Translations under genes and position numbers: made by a program
Part shown: positions 8,445 to 17,887 of the stretch, in pieces
How positions within the stretch are numbered: position 1 is the first letter of the stretch
Layout: each line of letters starts with the position of its first letter
Source of the DNA: Arthrobacter sp. ISL-85
GTDB lineage: Bacteria > Actinomycetota > Actinomycetes > Actinomycetales > Micrococcaceae
Direction: 5' to 3'
Length of the DNA stretch: 64,000 bases
Assembly (NCBI RefSeq): GCF_018613675.1
Contig: NZ_JAGGPQ010000017.1
Location: 164,890-228,889 of the forward strand
The notes under the pieces: generated by a model
Databases searched by the model: none
What the model was told of the DNA's origin: nothing
Seen by the model: only the letters and a program-made list of their open reading frames with translations

Positions 8445-8993
8445 ATGGCCCATCCAGTACCGAGCGCTCCAGGCAGGAGGACAAACGCACCATTGCCGTC
8501 GGCAATCGGTGCGCACGTTGCCCCTGCCCAGCATTCGGCACCGGCATCGCTGCCCACGGTGGAGGAAGTCTCCGCCGGGGGCGTTGTGGTGGACACGTCC
8601 GACGCCGAATTGAGGGTGGCGATTATTGCCCGCCTTAACAGGGGTGGACGCCTTGAGTGGTGCCTGCCCAAAGGTCATCCGGAGGGCAAGGAAAACAACG
8701 AAGAGGCCGCGGTCCGGGAAATTGCCGAGGAAACGGGCATCGAGGGGACCATCCTGGCACCGCTGGGCAGCATCGACTACTGGTTCACCGTCAGCGGCCA
8801 CCGGGTCCACAAGACCGTGCACCATTACCTCCTGCGCGCCACGGGCGGCGAGCTCACCATCGAGAACGATCCCGACCAGGAAGCCGTAGACGTCGCCTGG
8901 GTGCCTATCCAGGAGCTGGCCCGGAAGCTGTCCTTCCCCAACGAACGCCGCATCGCCGACCTCGCCCGCGAGGTCCTGCCCGGGCACCTCTAA
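8445..8993 (+). CDS. NUDIX hydrolase
   Basis: A 182-residue protein. The Nudix box is complete: G(H)PEGKE followed by REIAEETGI, matching GX5EX7REUXEEXGU, at roughly residues 78-100. The family hydrolyses nucleoside diphosphates linked to other moieties. The exact substrate is not predictable, although the adjacency to murJ is a known feature of the actinobacterial origin region. The first 45 residues are Pro/Ala-rich. The ATG at 8445 is chosen because a -10-like TAGAGT sits 7 bases upstream; the frame stays open 25 codons further without a good start. Confidence 0.88.
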   Translation: MAHPVPSAPGRRTNAPLPSAIGAHVAPAQHSAPASLPTVEEVSAGGVVVDTSDAELRVAIIARLNRGGRLEWCLPKGHPEGKENNEEAAVREIAEETGIEGTILAPLGSIDYWFTVSGHRVHKTVHHYLLRATGGELTIENDPDQEAVDVAWVPIQELARKLSFPNERRIADLAREVLPGHL

Positions 8994-9044
8994 GCCAGCC
9001 CGCCGCCGTCGCCATTGCGGTGTTAAGTGCCGGCGGGTGAGACG

Positions 9045-11186
9045 ATGAAGTCGATGTCAGCTACCAACTTTCCTTCCGACCGGTCCGGCCGGCCCGATGA
9101 CGCCGCACCTGACGGCGTGCCCCCAGAGCCGGCAGCCCCGGACCTCGCGGAGCCCGCAGCGGCAGGCGTCAGCGAGACCCGTTCCAGCGCCATCATGGCT
9201 GCGGGTACGCTCGTGTCCCGTTTCCTGGGCTTCGGCAAGACCTGGATGCTCGGCACCGCCCTGGGCCTCGGTTCAACGGTCAATGACACGTTCATCAACG
9301 CCAACAACCTGCCCAACCTGATCTTCCTCCTGGTGGCCGGCGGCGTGTTCAACGCCGTGCTGGTACCTCAGATCATCAAGGCCAGCAAGGCCCCGGACAG
9401 GGGAGCGGACTACATCAGCCGGCTGCTGACACTCGCTGTCCTGCTCCTGTTCGGCCTGACGGCTCTGGTCACCCTGGCGGCACCGGGGGTCATCGAACTG
9501 ACCACCCAGGGCTACTCGCCACAGCAAAAAGCCCTCGCGGTCACCTTTGCCTTCTGGTGCCTCCCGCAGATCTTCTTCTACGGCCTCTACGCCCTGCTTA
9601 CCCAGGTCCTGAACGCCAACGGCGCGTTCGGCCCTGCCATGTGGGCGCCCATCCTGAACAATGTGGTGGCCATCGCAGGCCTGGGGATGTTCATTTGGGT
9701 TTTCGGCACCAACGAGTTCAGCCGGCACACTTTGGACAACTGGGGGTCCACGCAGACGCTGCTGATCGCCGGGTTCTCCACCATTGGTGTGCTGTCGCAG
9801 ACTGCCATCCTGCTGGTGCCGGTTTTCCGTCTGAAGCTGGGACTCCGGCCGCGTTTTGGCTGGCGCGGCGTGGGCCTGGGCCACGCGGCCAGGCTGAGCG
9901 TGTGGACGCTCCTGACGGCCGCCGTCGGGCAGCTGGCCTTCCTGTATGTCATGCGTATCGCCACCATCCCCGGTGCGGAGCGTATCCGGCTGCAGCAGGC
10001 GGGGGACCCCTCGGCGTCCACCCTTCCCGGCAACGCGGTCCTTGAAGTCGCCAGCCAGCTGTACCTGCTGCCCCATTCGATCATTGCGCTGTCCCTGGCC
10101 ACCGTGCTGTTCAACCGCATGACCCGAGCCTCCCAGGAGGGCAACCGGGCGGAACTGCGGGATGCCCTGTCGCACGGGCTGCGGACCATGGCCGTAGCCA
10201 CTGTTTTTGGTGCCTTGGCGCTGTTCGCCCTGGCAGGTCCGCTGGGCATGTTTTTCTCGGGCGGCCTGCGCCAGGACGGCGTCATGCTGGCCCAGACGCT
10301 GACCATCCTGGCCCTCAGCACCCCGTTCATGAGTGCCAACTTCATGATGTCCCGCGTGTTCTACGCCAACGAGGACGCCCGCACGCCCTTCTACGTCCAG
10401 CTGCTCCTCGCCGTGGTGTACGTGGCCGGCGCCTTCGCCATCCAGTTCCTGCCGGTGGGCCGGATCATCTACGCAGTCGCCGTCCTGTATATGGTGGGCA
10501 ACATCCTGTCCGTGGTCATCAGCGCATTCTTCCTGCGCCGCATGCTGGGCAGCCTCGACGGTCCGCGGATTGCCAACTCGTACATCCGCATGGGGTACGC
10601 GGCCCTGGGTTCGGCCATCGCCGGTGCCGTTGCCCTGTGGCTCATGGGCAGCTACAACCCCGACGGCTTCGCGTGGAGCGGGCGCCTCCAGGCGCTGGTG
10701 ACGCTCGTGGTGGCGGGCCCGGTCATGCTGGCCGTCTACTTCCTCCTCCTTCGCGTGTTCCGCGTCTCTGAACTGAGCGACATGCTCCGGCCCCTGCTGG
10801 GAAGGTTTGGCCGGGGTGGCCCGGCTTCCGCTCCGGAAGCCGGGGACGCGCCGTCGCCCTCTCCCTCCGCCGGTCCCTCCGCTGACCGCCCGGAACGGGC
10901 CACAACATCCGTGGACACCGGCCTCATTCCCCGAATTTCCGGGGAGTTCGACGCCGTGTCCTTCCGTGCCGGCCCAGATCCCCAACGAGGGGCCCGCCGC
11001 CAGGACACGTACGACGACGGTGCGCGGCAGGGTGCCGAAGGAGCCTACCTGCCGGGCGAGGACCAGCCAAGCACCGCACGGGGCGGCCTGCTGAGTGAAC
11101 AGATTCCACTTCCCGGCCGGCGCACCTACCAAGGCAAGGCCGGCGAGAACCCATTTTTCAGCAGCCGGCGGAAGCGCAGAAAGTAG
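9045..11186 (+). CDS. murJ: Lipid II flippase MurJ
   Basis: About 713 residues. After a disordered Ala/Pro-rich N-terminus (~50 residues) comes a MATE/MOP-type core starting near SAIMAAGTLVSRFLGFGKTW, with the TINAN-type segment DTFINANNLPNL typical of MurJ and about 14 hydrophobic helices to residue ~570. A hydrophilic, disordered C-terminal tail of roughly 130 residues ends in a basic cluster. MurJ flips lipid II across the membrane for wall synthesis. In Mycobacterium the equivalent protein carries a pseudokinase domain fused at the C-terminus; here that part is encoded by the next gene. A GTG at 9027 is an alternative start. Confidence 0.93.
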   Translation: MKSMSATNFPSDRSGRPDDAAPDGVPPEPAAPDLAEPAAAGVSETRSSAIMAAGTLVSRFLGFGKTWMLGTALGLGSTVNDTFINANNLPNLIFLLVAGGVFNAVLVPQIIKASKAPDRGADYISRLLTLAVLLLFGLTALVTLAAPGVIELTTQGYSPQQKALAVTFAFWCLPQIFFYGLYALLTQVLNANGAFGPAMWAPILNNVVAIAGLGMFIWVFGTNEFSRHTLDNWGSTQTLLIAGFSTIGVLSQTAILLVPVFRLKLGLRPRFGWRGVGLGHAARLSVWTLLTAAVGQLAFLYVMRIATIPGAERIRLQQAGDPSASTLPGNAVLEVASQLYLLPHSIIALSLATVLFNRMTRASQEGNRAELRDALSHGLRTMAVATVFGALALFALAGPLGMFFSGGLRQDGVMLAQTLTILALSTPFMSANFMMSRVFYANEDARTPFYVQLLLAVVYVAGAFAIQFLPVGRIIYAVAVLYMVGNILSVVISAFFLRRMLGSLDGPRIANSYIRMGYAALGSAIAGAVALWLMGSYNPDGFAWSGRLQALVTLVVAGPVMLAVYFLLLRVFRVSELSDMLRPLLGRFGRGGPASAPEAGDAPSPSPSAGPSADRPERATTSVDTGLIPRISGEFDAVSFRAGPDPQRGARRQDTYDDGARQGAEGAYLPGEDQPSTARGGLLSEQIPLPGRRTYQGKAGENPFFSSRRKRRK

Positions 11187-11349
11187 CCCATGTGTGTCCC
11201 GGCGGCCGTCTTCTCCGCGGCCGTCCGTAGCGGATCGGCTAGGATCGAACAGGTACAGGGGTAGTTGCATTCAGGGTTTGCCGTGCGCGGCGCCTGAAGG
11301 GCGGTTGCGTCATCGAGGCCGGCGATCCCGGACAGTCTAGGAGGAACAC

Positions 11350-12990
11350 GTGTCCAACCCGATCGATGTCGGATCAGTACTGGGCGGCCGGTACAAGGTC
11401 ACCGCCACAGTGTTGGCTTCGCACGACCACGATCTGGTGCTGGACGGTGTGGACCAGGTCCTCAACCGCCCGGTCAGCATCCTGGTTGCCGGGCCGGAGA
11501 ACACGGAACAGGTTGCGCAGAGTGCCCGTGAAGTGGCCACCGGCGAACGTCCCGGAACGGTGCAGGTCCTGGACCTTGGCGTGACCGAGGACGCCACCTA
11601 CCTCATCACAAACCACACTTCCGCCGCCGACCTGCTGGACCTGGTGGTGGCCCCCAGCCCGCCGTACGTGGAGCCGTTCTTCACCGACACCTTGGGCAGC
11701 GAGATTTTCGGGCAGGCGCGGTCGCACGAGCCCGAGCCGTACGACGAAGAAGACCACGTCGAGGCAGGCTACATCAGCTACGCCGATTCGCACCCTAACC
11801 AGGTTGATCCCTACCGTTCAGCTCCGGACGTCCCGCCCAGGCCTCCTGTCCGTCCCGCTGCCCGGCAGCCCGCACCGACGGGCCGGACCGGAGCGGCTGC
11901 AGCCGCTGCTGCTGGTGCCGCCGGTGCTACCGCGGCTTCCGGTGCCGCCGCGGCTTCGAAGACGGGGACGGGCGCCTCCCGGATAGACCCTAATGCCACT
12001 GCTGCACAGCCGATCGCCCATAACCCTGCAACCGCGTCCGGGCCGGCACGCTCCGCGGATACAGACACTGGCCCGAACGATACTGCTCCTGCGGGCAACT
12101 CTTCGGCAGAGGCCCAGCCATCCGTTGCGGAACGCAAGCCGAAGGTGTCCCTGTGGTCCAACGACGACTATGCCCAGGCTGGGGACCAGGAGCCGTACGA
12201 GGACATTGATGAGGCCCCGCAGGAGCCGCGCCCGGTCAAGAGCAAGTCAGCCCTGTTCGCCCGTGCGGCGGCACCCGCTGCCACCGGTGTCTCGTTTGCT
12301 GACCGCGATGACTACAACGATGACCAGGAAGAGTCCGAAAACCAGCCCCGATCCATGCGTTGGCTGGTGGGCGGTCTACTGGCTGTTGTCCTGATTGCCG
12401 GCCTGATCTTCGCCGTCACCAACCTCGGAAGCCTTTTCACGTCGGAACCGCAGGCCAAGCCTACTGCTGCGCCTGTTACCAGCACTGCACCGCAGGCCTC
12501 TGCGCCGGCAACGCAGGCAGCTCCGTCCGCGCCCCCTGTTGTTCCGCCGGTCATCGAGAGCGTCACCAGGCAGGGGAATTTCGACTTCGCCGCCACGTTC
12601 GACGGCGACCTGATCAAGGCATACGACGGTAACGCCGCCAGCTACTGGTCGGACATGGAGTTCGCGACGGAGAACTGGGGCGGTCTGGCACCCCAGGGTG
12701 TCCCGCTCGTAGTGAAATTGAAGGGCACCGCCACCATCTCCGCCATCACGCTCTCCCAGCTCGGAGGATCGGGTGGCAACATCACCGTCTACACCAACGA
12801 CCGGCCTTCCATGGACGGAGCCAAGGCAGTGGGAACGAACAGCTTCACATCCACTGACTTGAACATGCCCCTCCCGGAACCCGTCCAGGCGCAGTACGTG
12901 ATCGTCTCCATTAACTCCCTGCCCAAGCTTGCGGCGCCCAAGACCCGGTATGGCTACGGCCTCCGGCTTGCTGAGATCAAGGTCCAGTAG
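11350..12990 (+). CDS. MurJ-associated pseudokinase-like membrane protein with C-terminal discoidin/jelly-roll-like domain
   Basis: A 546-residue protein with GTG start and a clear AGGAGG binding site 6 bases upstream. The N-terminal ~100 residues (GSVLGGRYKVTATVLASHDH..., VNRPVSILVAG-like) have the N-lobe look of a Ser/Thr kinase but no HRD or DFG motif. Low-complexity Ala/Pro segments follow, then one membrane helix near 338-360 (WLVGGLLAVVLIAGLIFAV). An extracellular region at residues ~400-546 (AYDGNAASYWSDMEF..., ISALTLSQ-like) resembles F5/8-type sugar-binding jelly rolls. The same domain order forms the C-terminal half of mycobacterial MviN, which binds FhaA when phosphorylated. The FhaA and PknB partners are encoded later in the window. 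Confidence 0.75.
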   Translation: MSNPIDVGSVLGGRYKVTATVLASHDHDLVLDGVDQVLNRPVSILVAGPENTEQVAQSAREVATGERPGTVQVLDLGVTEDATYLITNHTSAADLLDLVVAPSPPYVEPFFTDTLGSEIFGQARSHEPEPYDEEDHVEAGYISYADSHPNQVDPYRSAPDVPPRPPVRPAARQPAPTGRTGAAAAAAAGAAGATAASGAAAASKTGTGASRIDPNATAAQPIAHNPATASGPARSADTDTGPNDTAPAGNSSAEAQPSVAERKPKVSLWSNDDYAQAGDQEPYEDIDEAPQEPRPVKSKSALFARAAAPAATGVSFADRDDYNDDQEESENQPRSMRWLVGGLLAVVLIAGLIFAVTNLGSLFTSEPQAKPTAAPVTSTAPQASAPATQAAPSAPPVVPPVIESVTRQGNFDFAATFDGDLIKAYDGNAASYWSDMEFATENWGGLAPQGVPLVVKLKGTATISAITLSQLGGSGGNITVYTNDRPSMDGAKAVGTNSFTSTDLNMPLPEPVQAQYVIVSINSLPKLAAPKTRYGYGLRLAEIKVQ

Positions 12991-13008
12991 AGCTTCGTCA
13001 CCACGGCA

Positions 13009-13042
13009 CCCTGCTGCTGCAATCAGGCCCGCAGCAGCAGGG
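13009..13042 (+). other. Perfect 12-bp hairpin downstream of the pseudokinase gene
   Basis: CCCTGCTGCTGC pairs with GCAGCAGCAGGG around a 10-base loop. No U-run follows, so intrinsic termination is doubtful. It may be an attenuator or an mRNA-end-stabilising structure between this gene and trxB. Confidence 0.4.
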
Positions 13043-13202
13043 AATGTAGTCTCGAAAGAGTGCCCTCCGGCCACTGGAACTCTGTCTTCCGCAATGGCTT
13101 ACGTTGCCTGGGCGCTGGAATATTCAGCATGCCGACGCAGTTGTGCCATGTGGCCGGCCTCCACGGGGAGGCGAGTCGAACAAGGAAGAGGTTCACGGTC
13201 CA

Positions 13203-14159
13203 GTGACCATCGAAGAGAAGACGGCGTCGGACGTTCGCGACGTCATTATTGTGGGCTCGGGCCCCGCGGGCTATACGGCAGCCGTCTACACGGCCAGGGC
13301 AAACCTCAAACCCTTGCTGCTGGCTGGCTCGGTGACCGCCGGCGGAGAACTGATGAATACCACGGACGTGGAGAATTACCCCGGGTTTCCCGAGGGCATC
13401 ATGGGCCCGGACCTGATGGAAAACTTCGAGAAGCAGGCGGCGCGGTTCGGCACGGACATCCAGTTCGAGGATGTGACTGCCCTGGAGCTCGACGGGCCCG
13501 TCAAGACTGTCACCATCGGTACGGGGGAGACCTTCAAGGCAAAGGCAGTCATCCTCTCCACTGGTTCTGCCTACCGCGAGTTGGGCCTGCCCAACGAAAA
13601 GCGGCTTTCGGGACACGGTGTTAGCTGGTGTGCAACCTGCGACGGTTTTTTTTTCAAGGATCAGGACATAGCTGTCATCGGGGGTGGTGACTCGGCGATG
13701 GAGGAGGCCCTGTTCCTCACCAAGTTCGCGAAGTCCGTAACGGTTGTTCACCGCCGTGACTCGCTGAAGGCTTCGAAGATCATGGCCGACCGTGCTCTCG
13801 CGCACGACAAGATCAAATTTGTCTGGAACAGCACCGTGGATGACATCCTGGGACTGGACAAGGTCACCGGTTTGCGGTTAAAGAACCTCTTGGACGGGTC
13901 AGTGTCCGATCTCGCCGTTACAGGCGTGTTCGTGGCTATCGGCAATGACCCCCGTACCGACCTGGTTAAGGGTGTCTTGGAGCTGACCCCGGAGGGGACC
14001 ATCGCCGTCGAGGGGAGGAGTTCCCGGACCAGCCTCCCTGGCGTCTTTGCAGCCGGTGACGTCGTGGATCCCACGTACCGGCAGGCGATCACTGCCTCGG
14101 GTTCGGGGTGTGTGGCGGCTATCGATGTGGAGCATTACCTCGCAGACCTGAACGCGTAG
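13203..14159 (+). CDS. trxB: Thioredoxin reductase
   Basis: A 318-residue NADPH-dependent flavoenzyme that reduces thioredoxin. FAD-binding [10 protein letters not shown] is at residues ~18-27, the redox CATC pair at C143 and C146, NADPH-binding [10 protein letters not shown] follows, and the C-terminal [11 protein letters not shown] segment closes the FAD fold. The GTG at 13203 gives the usual family length; an upstream frame to 13104 lacks family similarity. A run of nine T residues (13646-13654) encodes FFF just after the active site. The thioredoxin gene follows 36 bases later, so the pair is one operon. Confidence 0.94.
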   Translation: MTIEEKTASDVRDVIIVGSGPAGYTAAVYTARANLKPLLLAGSVTAGGELMNTTDVENYPGFPEGIMGPDLMENFEKQAARFGTDIQFEDVTALELDGPVKTVTIGTGETFKAKAVILSTGSAYRELGLPNEKRLSGHGVSWCATCDGFFFKDQDIAVIGGGDSAMEEALFLTKFAKSVTVVHRRDSLKASKIMADRALAHDKIKFVWNSTVDDILGLDKVTGLRLKNLLDGSVSDLAVTGVFVAIGNDPRTDLVKGVLELTPEGTIAVEGRSSRTSLPGVFAAGDVVDPTYRQAITASGSGCVAAIDVEHYLADLNA

Positions 14160-14195
14160 TCTGCGCAACTGTTGATTCGAGAGAAAGATAAGGTT

Positions 14196-14522
14196 ATGAG
14201 CAACGCTAAAAATGTAACTGATGCCAGTTTCGGTACTGATGTCCTGTCCGCCGACAAGCCGGTAATCGTTGATTTCTGGGCCGAGTGGTGCGGCCCTTGC
14301 CGCAAGCTCGGGCCCATCCTGGACGAAATCTCCGTTGAGTATGGCGAGAAAGTGGACGTGGTCAAGGTCAACGTCGATGACAACCCTGCAATCGCAGCGC
14401 AGTACGGCATCACCTCTATTCCTGCCGTCTACCTCTTCCAGGGCGGTGAGGTGAAGAACACCGTTATTGGTGCCAAGCCGAAGCAGTTCTTCGAAAAAGA
14501 GTTCTCGGACGTCCTGTCCTGA
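14196..14522 (+). CDS. trxA: Thioredoxin
   Basis: A 108-residue protein with the canonical WCGPC active site at residues 31-35 inside DFWAEWCGPCRKLGPIL and the cis-proline segment SIPAVYLF. It is the electron carrier reduced by the adjacent TrxB. AAGG lies upstream of the ATG, and a strong intrinsic terminator follows 60 bases after the stop. In many actinobacteria cwlM comes next; here a gene-free block follows instead. Confidence 0.95.
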   Translation: MSNAKNVTDASFGTDVLSADKPVIVDFWAEWCGPCRKLGPILDEISVEYGEKVDVVKVNVDDNPAIAAQYGITSIPAVYLFQGGEVKNTVIGAKPKQFFEKEFSDVLS

Positions 14523-14582
14523 CGCTTTTCGTCCCCGGACTGCCATCTGACCTCAAGGTTTAGTGCAGGGACGGGGTTGTGG

Positions 14583-14615
14583 AGTGGCCATCGCCTTTCG
14601 GCGGTGGCCACTTTT
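14583..14615 (+). terminator. Intrinsic terminator of the trxB-trxA operon
   Basis: A 13-bp stem (AGTGGCCATCGCC with GGCGGTGGCCACT, one G-U pair) with a TTTC loop, followed by TTTT. Confidence 0.9.
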
Positions 14616-14721
14616 GTATGTCCCGGGCATACAGGGCTGTGGGCGCACCGCCAGAATATATGGACTCTCTTGGTCGGTAAGCAAGATGAAGAGTCGAAGA
14701 CTTGCTGCTCCTGCACGTCTA

Positions 14722-14737
14722 TGTTTCACGTGAAACA
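14722..14737. promoter_or_regulatory. parS site, perfect
   Basis: TGTTTCACGTGAAACA, identical to the consensus palindrome bound by ParB. Confidence 0.95.
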
Positions 14738-15039
14738 GTGATCGTCGTTGCCCTCTTGTCGCCTTCTGGGAGAACAGACCTCATCATCACGGACGGGCTC
14801 TGGCCTGCGAGGCCATCCAACTCGGCCATGGTCGGTGTCGGCGGTTACCCGGGACCATCTGAGGTTCGGCCTTCTGCACTCCTAGGCAATCGTCGCTTTC
14901 ACATGTTGTCCTACGCCCGGAGGTAGGCTCTGGCGCCAGCCGGGAGGCATGCAGCCCACTCAGCAGGATGCAACATCGACTGGGGTCGGCGCAGCGTGGC
15001 CTCCTGCCAATTCCGCTTCTACGCAGTCTCCTGGAAGCT

Positions 15040-15055
15040 ATTTCACGTGAAACTG
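15040..15055. promoter_or_regulatory. parS site, two outer mismatches
   Basis: TATTTCACGTGAAACT keeps the central TTTCACGTGAAA core intact. Confidence 0.8.
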
Positions 15056-15837
15056 CTTGCATCCAGGGGTTGCGCTCAGGCCGTGCGGGCAGAACCGCAC
15101 GCAGAACCGAAGGGAAACAGATAGCAAAAGTATTCGGACCTTTTCCCACGACTATCAGGACGTGTAGGGTCGCTCAGTCAATCCAGGCCGCGGTGCCTTT
15201 GTTGGATCGTCAATAGCTCGAGAGAGTGCAGCTGCATGCCGTGAGGCGGGTCGGAGTGACCTGGAGGGGGAGGAACCTGATGGCGCGCGGGGAGTTCGAA
15301 ACATTATAGGCATGAGCTCTCCCGTCCGCCCTCCGGGGCATAGCTGGTGATGCACCGCGACTGTTACAGCAGGTCCTAAACGTGTAGTACGGCGACCTGC
15401 AGTCTGCAGGCGCGACTCGCGCGAGTAAACCTCTCTGACGCAAAGGATCCATAGGCCCTATCTGTGCTCAAAGATGGGGTGCCGCGTCGGACGGTCAATC
15501 AGGCAGCGCAACACTGCTAGCCATAGGCACGGTTGGAAGGTGCTGGCCTATTCCTGCTGCGAAAGAGCGCAACCAACAGCAAAACGGTCTATAACCCAAT
15601 CTTGTAGGGAAAGATGACGACCAAGCCCACTTGCCTGGCTGGCCGGTCTCCATCTTCCTGCCTCGATCTGCTATAGCTCCATGACCGGTGCACCCCACAA
15701 GTCAGCACAATCGTACGCTCCAACTGTCCAGGAGAGATTGAGTACCAGCGGCTGCCCACAGTAACGACTGACCGAACTACACACGGCCTAAGACCTCCAC
15801 CGCGGTATAGCGTGCAGTTGGCCCATCTAGGACTCCG

Positions 15838-15853
15838 TGATTCACGTAAAACA
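15838..15853. promoter_or_regulatory. Degenerate parS-like site
   Basis: TGATTCACGTAAAACA has two mismatches to consensus inside the core and lies only 50 bases from a good site. Binding is uncertain. Confidence 0.45.
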
Positions 15854-15902
15854 CCGGCTTGCGCGGAGACGGTAGCCAGCGAGGAAGCCCCAAAGGTTCG
15901 GA

Positions 15903-15918
15903 CGTTTCACGTGAAACA
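15903..15918. promoter_or_regulatory. parS site, one outer mismatch
   Basis: CGTTTCACGTGAAACA. Confidence 0.92.
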
Positions 15919-16465
15919 ATCACCCGTGTGCTGCGCGTCAACGTGTACGAGAAGCCGAGGCAGCACCTATGGCGGCCTAACTGGAGGTTGCCGTTGTGCT
16001 CTTGTTGATTGCACTATCCTAGTCCTGGCCCCAAGCAAGGAATCCGGTGACGGGGAACTGCTCCTGCAAGCGAAGCTGGCGAGGCACTCGTACCTACACG
16101 GACAGGTGCCGTCTGCTTTTCGTCGCTAGCTGCCCTGGATGGGGAAAACGGAGAGCCGTTCAGGGAACGGCCGTCGGGCTTTTGCAGGCCGCCACACCCA
16201 ACGAGGTCATGCCCTGGCGGTCACCATTGGTCAAGGTGAACCGCCCCCATAGGTTTGAAGACGCCACCCTGTGCCCTTGGTTGTGCTTAAGGAAGATCAC
16301 GGGGCTTCATTTCTATGCCTCGAGATATTTATACGTTCTATAGAGGAAGGCGGTTGCCCATATCACCCGATCGGCCCCTATCACCGCCACAGAGGGCCCT
16401 GCCGACTCCGCGGTGCAGGTTGCGCCGCAGGAAGACCCCAAGGGTCCCGCCTTCAGTGCTCGACC

Positions 16466-16521
16466 TTATCCACAAGGTTATCCACCGCTACCCACCCTGC
16501 CTCTCCACAGCCTTTTCCACA
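16466..16521. promoter_or_regulatory. DnaA-box group 1 inside the parS block
   Basis: TTATCCACA (16466-16474, perfect), TTATCCACC (16478-16486), CTCTCCACA (16501-16509) and TTTTCCACA (16513-16521), all in one orientation. The spacing resembles origin-type box clusters. Confidence 0.7.
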
Positions 16522-16723
16522 GGCAAGCGCGGTCTACCTGCCATGAGTCAGGGCTACGGGGGCGCAGATATGGTCAGTATCACGCACCGCGCGAGCGGGC
16601 ATACGAACCACAAACGCCGCCAGTAGCTCGCAGCTCACACGTGGTCGCAGTCTTGGTGAGGCGAAAACACCTCGTAACGAGCGATTAGCGCTCTTCAACT
16701 GCCCTAGTTGCGCAGGTCGCTGC

Positions 16724-16739
16724 TGTTTCACGTGAAACG
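16724..16739. promoter_or_regulatory. parS site, one outer mismatch
   Basis: TGTTTCACGTGAAACG. It sits between the two DnaA-box groups. Confidence 0.92.
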
Positions 16740-16845
16740 GTACGCACCCCGGAGGTCCACGCCGGCGGTGAGAAGAGGGTGAGCGGGTACGACGGGCCTG
16801 TCTTACAAGAATCAGTGCGTCCATCAATGGCACAGTGGCCTTCAT

Positions 16846-16878
16846 ATATCCACAGCGTTATCCACAGGGATATCCACC
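16846..16878. promoter_or_regulatory. DnaA-box group 2 inside the parS block
   Basis: ATATCCACA (16846-16854), TTATCCACA (16858-16866, perfect) and ATATCCACC (16870-16878), spaced exactly 12 bases start to start. Confidence 0.7.
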
Positions 16879-17654
16879 GGCATAGCAACTTGAAAAGAAC
16901 GCTCGAGGCGCCCTGAGGCTTACCGATACGTGGCAGGCGAAACCAGCGGAGGAAGGCATCCTTGCTTCACACCCTGCAACCTACAGGCACCCGCCAACTG
17001 CCGGCCGGGCTCGGTGGTGAACCAGCGCGGCGACCGAGCTACTAGTCAGTGGCGCTCAGAACGTCGTCGACTTAAGAACCCCCGCCTGGACCACATCGCT
17101 TGCCGACCCCAGCATCCAACGCCGCCAAACAACGGCGCTCTGGGCTAGGAGTCTGTAGGAACGGGGCACGCCGTCCCACGAGAACCGCCGACGCGGACCA
17201 GGGGCCAGACCAGTCCTGACTATGAGCCACGGATCCTTACCGCCCCAACGGCTCAGCACTAGGCAGAGCGACCACCAAAGCGTAGGACACCGGGTGCCAC
17301 TGCACGCAATGCGGCAGCTAGCTGAGGGAGGGGTCGAGAACACTGGGAAGTTCACTGGAAGCATTGCGATCCATGCGGATGAGCCAAGGACACCTGTAGC
17401 GCATTGGGGCGCTCCGCGTACGTCATGACCAATACTGCTTCGGGACGAGACCGTGGATACCGACGGCGGAACGGACGCAGCCGAGAGCCGGCGGCCCCCG
17501 GGTGGGGGAAAGCGTCTAAACGAGTGTCAATATCCATCCCCGGCTGCAGTGCAGAGGCCTTCAGATCCTCGTAGGACGCCTTTGCTCCTGCAGCGCAGTG
17601 AAGCCGGCGGGGAGAGAGGGACACTGCACGGACGCTGCGGGGGCACTGCATCAC

Positions 17655-17670
17655 CGTTTCACGTGAAACA
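17655..17670. promoter_or_regulatory. parS site, one outer mismatch
   Basis: CGTTTCACGTGAAACA. Confidence 0.92.
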
Positions 17671-17871
17671 CCGGACGGCAAGATACGTTGCAACGCCTCC
17701 ATCTGTCCGCGCTTGCACCCTTCCAGGCCCCAAGGTCTGGCCGTGGCGACAGCAGCGCAGATCGCTCTAGCCGCTACAAAGTCAATTTCTGGTGAGTCCA
17801 AACACGCAGGCCGGGATCCAGAGGCATTGCGATTACTTTGCACGCAGCATTCCGCAACCCCAGCCGTCCAG

Positions 17872-17887
17872 AGTTTCACATGAAACA
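17872..17887. promoter_or_regulatory. Degenerate parS-like site
   Basis: AGTTTCACATGAAACA breaks the central CG of the palindrome and has one outer mismatch. Weak binding at best. Confidence 0.5.

Noticed and set aside
9273..11270. Long open frame antisense to murJ
   Set aside because: Shadow of the MurJ coding frame; no ribosome binding site and composition unlike a protein.
13009..13042. Hairpin as intrinsic terminator of the pseudokinase gene
   Set aside because: Strong stem but no U-run on either side, so kept only as a hairpin.
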